DNA of 56,082 nucleotides from Acidobacteriaceae bacterium (lineage in GTDB: Bacteria; Acidobacteriota; Terriglobia; Terriglobales; Acidobacteriaceae): assembly GCA_030041435.1 (NCBI GenBank), contig JASHNW010000091.1:1-56082 (forward strand), given 5' to 3'. The position numbers were made by a program, and so were the translations under genes. This document shows positions 53,346 through 56,082 of the stretch, in pieces. Position 1 is the first letter of the stretch. The number at the start of each line of letters is the position of its first letter. The notes below the pieces were generated by a model. The model was not told the origin of the DNA, did no database searches, and worked only from the letters and a program-made list of their open reading frames with translations.

Positions 53346-54245
53346 ATGAAAGATGCAACGGCATTTTTGAACAGCCTCGAAACGAAGGCCAGAATGTTTG
53401 CTCCCTCCGCTCGGTCAACCTACGAGGCGAACGAAGCGCTCTGCTCCTGGCTGCTCAATCCGCTCGCCCGCTGGGCCGATGGAGCCTATGGCGATCGGGC
53501 TTTCGACGATGCCGCTAAAGGTTACGCCAAATACTGCATGGGCGTCTGGAAATCCCAGCAGCAGTATGAAAAGGAAGGCCGCTACACGCCGGAGACGCTT
53601 CCGGAGCTGATCTCCGAGGTCTATGAGGATGAGGGCTACATGGTTCCTTATATGTGGGCTGCTATCCTCATTTATCCCTTCTGGCCTTCCATGGTCAGCC
53701 ACATCGAGCTCTATCGCGACGAGTTTCTCAAGGCCATTCCGGCCGGAGGCAAAATCCTCGAGGTGGCTTCCGGTCACGGCGTGATGGGCCTGCTTGCAGC
53801 CGAAACCCGGCCGGACATTCAGCTGCGCGGCTTCGATATCAGTCCGCCCGCCGTAGCCGTCTCTGATCGCCTCCTAGATATATCCGGACATCGCGACCGC
53901 GTGAGCTTTGCAGTCAAGGACGTCCTGAATCTCGAGACTTCAGGTGAACCGCGAACTTATCAGGGGATCATCGCCGCCATGCTGGCCGAACATCTGCAGG
54001 ATCCGCGGCCTCTCTTTGCCGTGCTGGGACATCACCTCGCGGATGATGGCCTCGTCTTCTTCAGCACCGCTCTGGAATCGGCTCAGCGCGACCATACCTT
54101 CGAATTTCATCAAGAGAGCGAACCGATCAAGCTGGCTGAAGAATACGGCCTGCGCGTCACACGGCTCGTGTGCGATGCCGGCGTACCCGTGCCCGGGGGC
54201 CGGTTTCTCCCTCGCGCCCTCGGAATGATCCTTCGCCGGCGATGA
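53346..54245 (+). CDS. Class I SAM-dependent methyltransferase of the acyl cassette
   Basis: 299 residues from the ATG at 53346 with AGGAG seven bases upstream. Motif I ILEVASGHGVMGLLAAE (about 137-153), LRGFDISPPAVAVSDRLL (motif II) and LAEHLQDPRPLFAVLGHHLA. The N-terminal 130 residues form an extra helical part (YMWAAILIYPFWPSMVSHIE). Likely O- or C-methylation of a product of the cassette. Not closely similar to the sugar-region methyltransferase at 42408. Confidence 0.87.
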   Translation: MKDATAFLNSLETKARMFAPSARSTYEANEALCSWLLNPLARWADGAYGDRAFDDAAKGYAKYCMGVWKSQQQYEKEGRYTPETLPELISEVYEDEGYMVPYMWAAILIYPFWPSMVSHIELYRDEFLKAIPAGGKILEVASGHGVMGLLAAETRPDIQLRGFDISPPAVAVSDRLLDISGHRDRVSFAVKDVLNLETSGEPRTYQGIIAAMLAEHLQDPRPLFAVLGHHLADDGLVFFSTALESAQRDHTFEFHQESEPIKLAEEYGLRVTRLVCDAGVPVPGGRFLPRALGMILRRR

Positions 54246-54318
54246 AGCGGGCATTGCCGTCAATGAATGTCTCACCACAGGGAACCTGTTCAGTACCCGC
54301 CGTGTGCATGACTCTCTT

Positions 54319-54759
54319 ATGATAATGACCTTTGAGGAAATAAAGTTACGCCTGAAGCAGCGATTTCCCCTGATAATGGTAGACAGGGTACTGGAGCTGG
54401 AGCCGGGGAAAAGCATCAAAACGCTGAAAAACGTCGCTGGCAATGAAATTCAATTCCTCGGACATTTCCCTGATTACTCCATCATGCCCGGAACTTCAAT
54501 TATCGAGGCCATAGGACAAAGCGCATCCATCCTTTTCAGCTACACCACCGGAAAAGGCATGGAGTCAAAGGAATTCATGGCCCTGGCAGCGGTCAACGAC
54601 ATGCGCTTTCTGCAGCCTGTGCTGCCAGGTTATACCATGGTGATGGACATCACCATTCTCAAGATGACCAACCAAGCCGCGCTCGTCGAAGGCGTCGCCC
54701 GCGTCGACGATACGATTATGACCCGAGGAAAGCTCAGTTTCGCAAGAATATCGGTGTGA
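54319..54759 (+). CDS. FabZ-like 3-hydroxyacyl-ACP dehydratase
   Basis: 146 residues from the ATG at 54319; this start gives FabZ-like numbering, His49 and Glu63, in the catalytic block FLGHFPDYSIMPGTSIIEAI. The beginning KQRFPLIMVDRVLELEPG and the end TMVMDITILKMTNQAALVEG complete the hot-dog fold. It removes water from 3-hydroxyacyl-ACP to give the enoyl-ACP that the FabL-like reductase could use. Located in the same direction after the methyltransferase, with a gene-free 317 bp downstream. Confidence 0.9.
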   Translation: MIMTFEEIKLRLKQRFPLIMVDRVLELEPGKSIKTLKNVAGNEIQFLGHFPDYSIMPGTSIIEAIGQSASILFSYTTGKGMESKEFMALAAVNDMRFLQPVLPGYTMVMDITILKMTNQAALVEGVARVDDTIMTRGKLSFARISV

Positions 54760-55076
54760 TCTATATATGGTTCTGGAAGAAGCGGGTGCAATCTATTCGA
54801 GCCAGTTTTGGGCAGGACAAATCGATGAAACGTCGATGTGGATTCTGAACACGAACGCATGCCTCCCGCATCGACACTACATGCATCCCGCGCCCTGACT
54901 CTCCGCCCTTGCGCTCCTGCCCGCACCTGAGTTTTCTCCGCGCTTTCTTGCGAGGCCGATCTCCATTCGCCCCAGTCTCAGCTATCCCTAATTTCTCCGT
55001 TCCGATTTTTTCCATAGACCTATCAATCAGCAGTCACTCCCGGTCGCATAATCGGCGACCCCCGACGCAACCACAC
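54760..55076. other. Intergenic region without recognised gene
   Basis: About 317 bp between the dehydratase and the hydrolase-fold gene. A frame open from 54909 runs into the hydrolase gene but has a low-quality N-terminus, so I start that gene at 55077. A promoter here is possible; none assigned. Confidence 0.4.
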
Positions 55077-55889
55077 ATGGATCCCATTCAGAGCACCCAC
55101 ACTTATCCCTCAGAACACGCCGCATACTTCCCGGTTCCAGGCGCGCACCTCTATACTGTTCTGCACTACGCTGTGGACCCTATTGCGCGTGTCATGCTTA
55201 TCGGTCCCTTTGCCTCGGAACGGCACTTTTCTTATCACCCCTGGGTCCGCTGGGCGCGCTATCTCAGCGCCCGGCATATTGAAGTACTCCGCTACGATTA
55301 TCGCGGAATCGGCGAGAGCACAGGCGATTTTGCGGAGCTGACCTTCACCCATTGGAGCGAAGATGTGCGGCTCCTCGGAGAGTGGCTGATACAGCGCTCT
55401 CCAAAGATCCCGCTCATCCTCCATGGCCTGGAGATCGGGGCTTTACTTGCCGTAAAGGCATTTGAACTCGGATTCGGTGATGGAATGCTTCTCTGGTCCG
55501 CTCCGCCGACGGCAAATCAAGCGCTACGTTCCAGTCTTCTCTTATGGGCAGGTTTGGAGCAAAAGTGGGAATCGTCAGAGAACCACCTGTCCGCGTCGGA
55601 ATATATTGATCAATTAGAGCAAGGATTCCCCATCGAGGTTCAAGGGTATCAGTGGCCGGCTCACCTCTGGCATGACTCTTTTGCGATTGAATTGCCAGCG
55701 GCAGTTAGAACTGACGATAGTTGGAGCACGATTTGCGGGAGGCCGGTTCTAAGTCTCGCGCTCGACAGACACGCGGCTCCTCTGGTCAAACCGCATGTTA
55801 TGTATCAGGACCTTCCTGATCTTGGATGGTTATACGCGAGGACTTTCGATTTTCTGAAAACACTTCTAAAGGAAGGATCCACAGCCTAG
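55077..55889 (+). CDS. Alpha/beta-hydrolase-fold protein without nucleophile serine (exosortase-A-associated hydrolase-like)
   Basis: 270 residues from the ATG at 55077. The fold is clear: VMLIGPFASERHFSYHPWVR, RHIEVLRYDYRGIGESTGDF, WSEDVRLLGEWL. The nucleophile elbow G-x-S-x-G is HGLEIGALL (Glu119 in place of Ser), so it is probably not a classical serine esterase. From memory, the hydrolase group linked to exosortase-A EPS loci also lacks Ser at this point (WGLRLGALL type). Probably an accessory of the acyl or EPS pathway. The IS630 fragment starts right after it. Confidence 0.75.
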   Translation: MDPIQSTHTYPSEHAAYFPVPGAHLYTVLHYAVDPIARVMLIGPFASERHFSYHPWVRWARYLSARHIEVLRYDYRGIGESTGDFAELTFTHWSEDVRLLGEWLIQRSPKIPLILHGLEIGALLAVKAFELGFGDGMLLWSAPPTANQALRSSLLLWAGLEQKWESSENHLSASEYIDQLEQGFPIEVQGYQWPAHLWHDSFAIELPAAVRTDDSWSTICGRPVLSLALDRHAAPLVKPHVMYQDLPDLGWLYARTFDFLKTLLKEGSTA

Positions 55890-55898
55890 TGTAGTGCG

Positions 55899-56082
55899 TC
55901 ATGCAGATTGCCGATTATTCTGAGCGGCGCGGGCACGCTTGACCTTCTCCAGTATGTCGGCGGCTTTGGCAGTCCAGATAAAGGGCTTGGGGTTGTCGTT
56001 GTGCTGGTCGATGTAGTCGAAGATCGCGGTGATCAGATCCTCGACACTGCGAAAGACTCCCCGGCGCAGGCGGTTTTCGGTC
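55899..56082 (-). mobile_element. IS630-family transposase, C-terminal part (cut by window edge)
   Basis: The minus strand, entered from the window edge, reads NRLRRGVFRSVEDLITAIFD, then YIDQHNDNPKPFIWTAKAAD and ILEKVKRARA, ending at a stop near 55899. FIWTAKAxDILEKV is the typical C-terminus of IS630 transposases. The upstream part and the terminal repeats lie outside or are not determinable; the element end is probably within about 20 bp of 55889. It marks the right boundary of the cassette in this window. Confidence 0.85.

Overview
The window (about 56 kb, GC-rich) looks like chromosome from an acidobacterium, probably class Terriglobia. This is inferred from gene content: a hopanoid-type glycosyltransferase, Hydin-like/choice-of-anchor-D lipoprotein repeats, a GumC/ATPase/CpsD export set, and many small conserved proteins that I associate with that phylum. 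No rRNA, tRNA or CRISPR array was seen.

Layout. (1) 1-10.2 kb is a metabolic and housekeeping stretch: an MFS transporter cut by the left edge, a large secreted GH3 glycosidase, an HpnI-like glycosyltransferase, an FAD oxidoreductase, a GNAT enzyme, an M24 peptidase and small membrane proteins. (2) 10.2-16.2 kb holds a long gene-poor leader containing a decayed histidine-kinase fragment, a repeat-rich putative lipoprotein, and a divergent NarL-type sensor kinase/response regulator pair. (3) 16.5-48.3 kb is a Wzx/Wzy-type exopolysaccharide locus. It starts with a PilZ protein and an UpxY/NusG-like antiterminator. Then come the export lipoprotein-like protein, an outer-membrane barrel, a GumC chain-length protein, a GspA/ExeA-like ATPase, a CpsD tyrosine kinase, a GmhA-like isomerase, an initiating sugar transferase, a WbpB/WbpD/WbpE-like amino-uronate cassette, an unusual short nucleotide-sugar dehydrogenase, glycosyltransferases, a deacetylase, Wzy, two related GNAT/FemAB-like proteins, an asparagine-synthase-like protein, a secreted beta-helix protein on the opposite strand, a methyltransferase, more glycosyltransferases, Wzx and an epimerase. 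(4) 48.3-55.9 kb is an acyl-modification cassette directly behind the epimerase: FabL-like enoyl reductase, acyl carrier protein, acyl-AMP ligase, LuxE-like acyl-protein synthetase, LuxC-like acyl reductase, methyltransferase, FabZ-like dehydratase and an alpha/beta-hydrolase-fold protein with no serine at the nucleophile elbow. The window ends in the C-terminus of an IS630-type transposase.

How it fits together (inference). The two-component pair and the PilZ protein could control the polysaccharide locus. The locus assembles, polymerises, flips and exports a polymer containing diacetamido-uronate-type sugars. The last cassette could make a reduced, possibly methylated acyl or aldehyde group that decorates the polymer or is released. 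The export set resembles exosortase-A-associated EPS loci, but no exosortase gene is visible. The cassette at 48.3-55.9 kb is the best candidate for an undescribed system.
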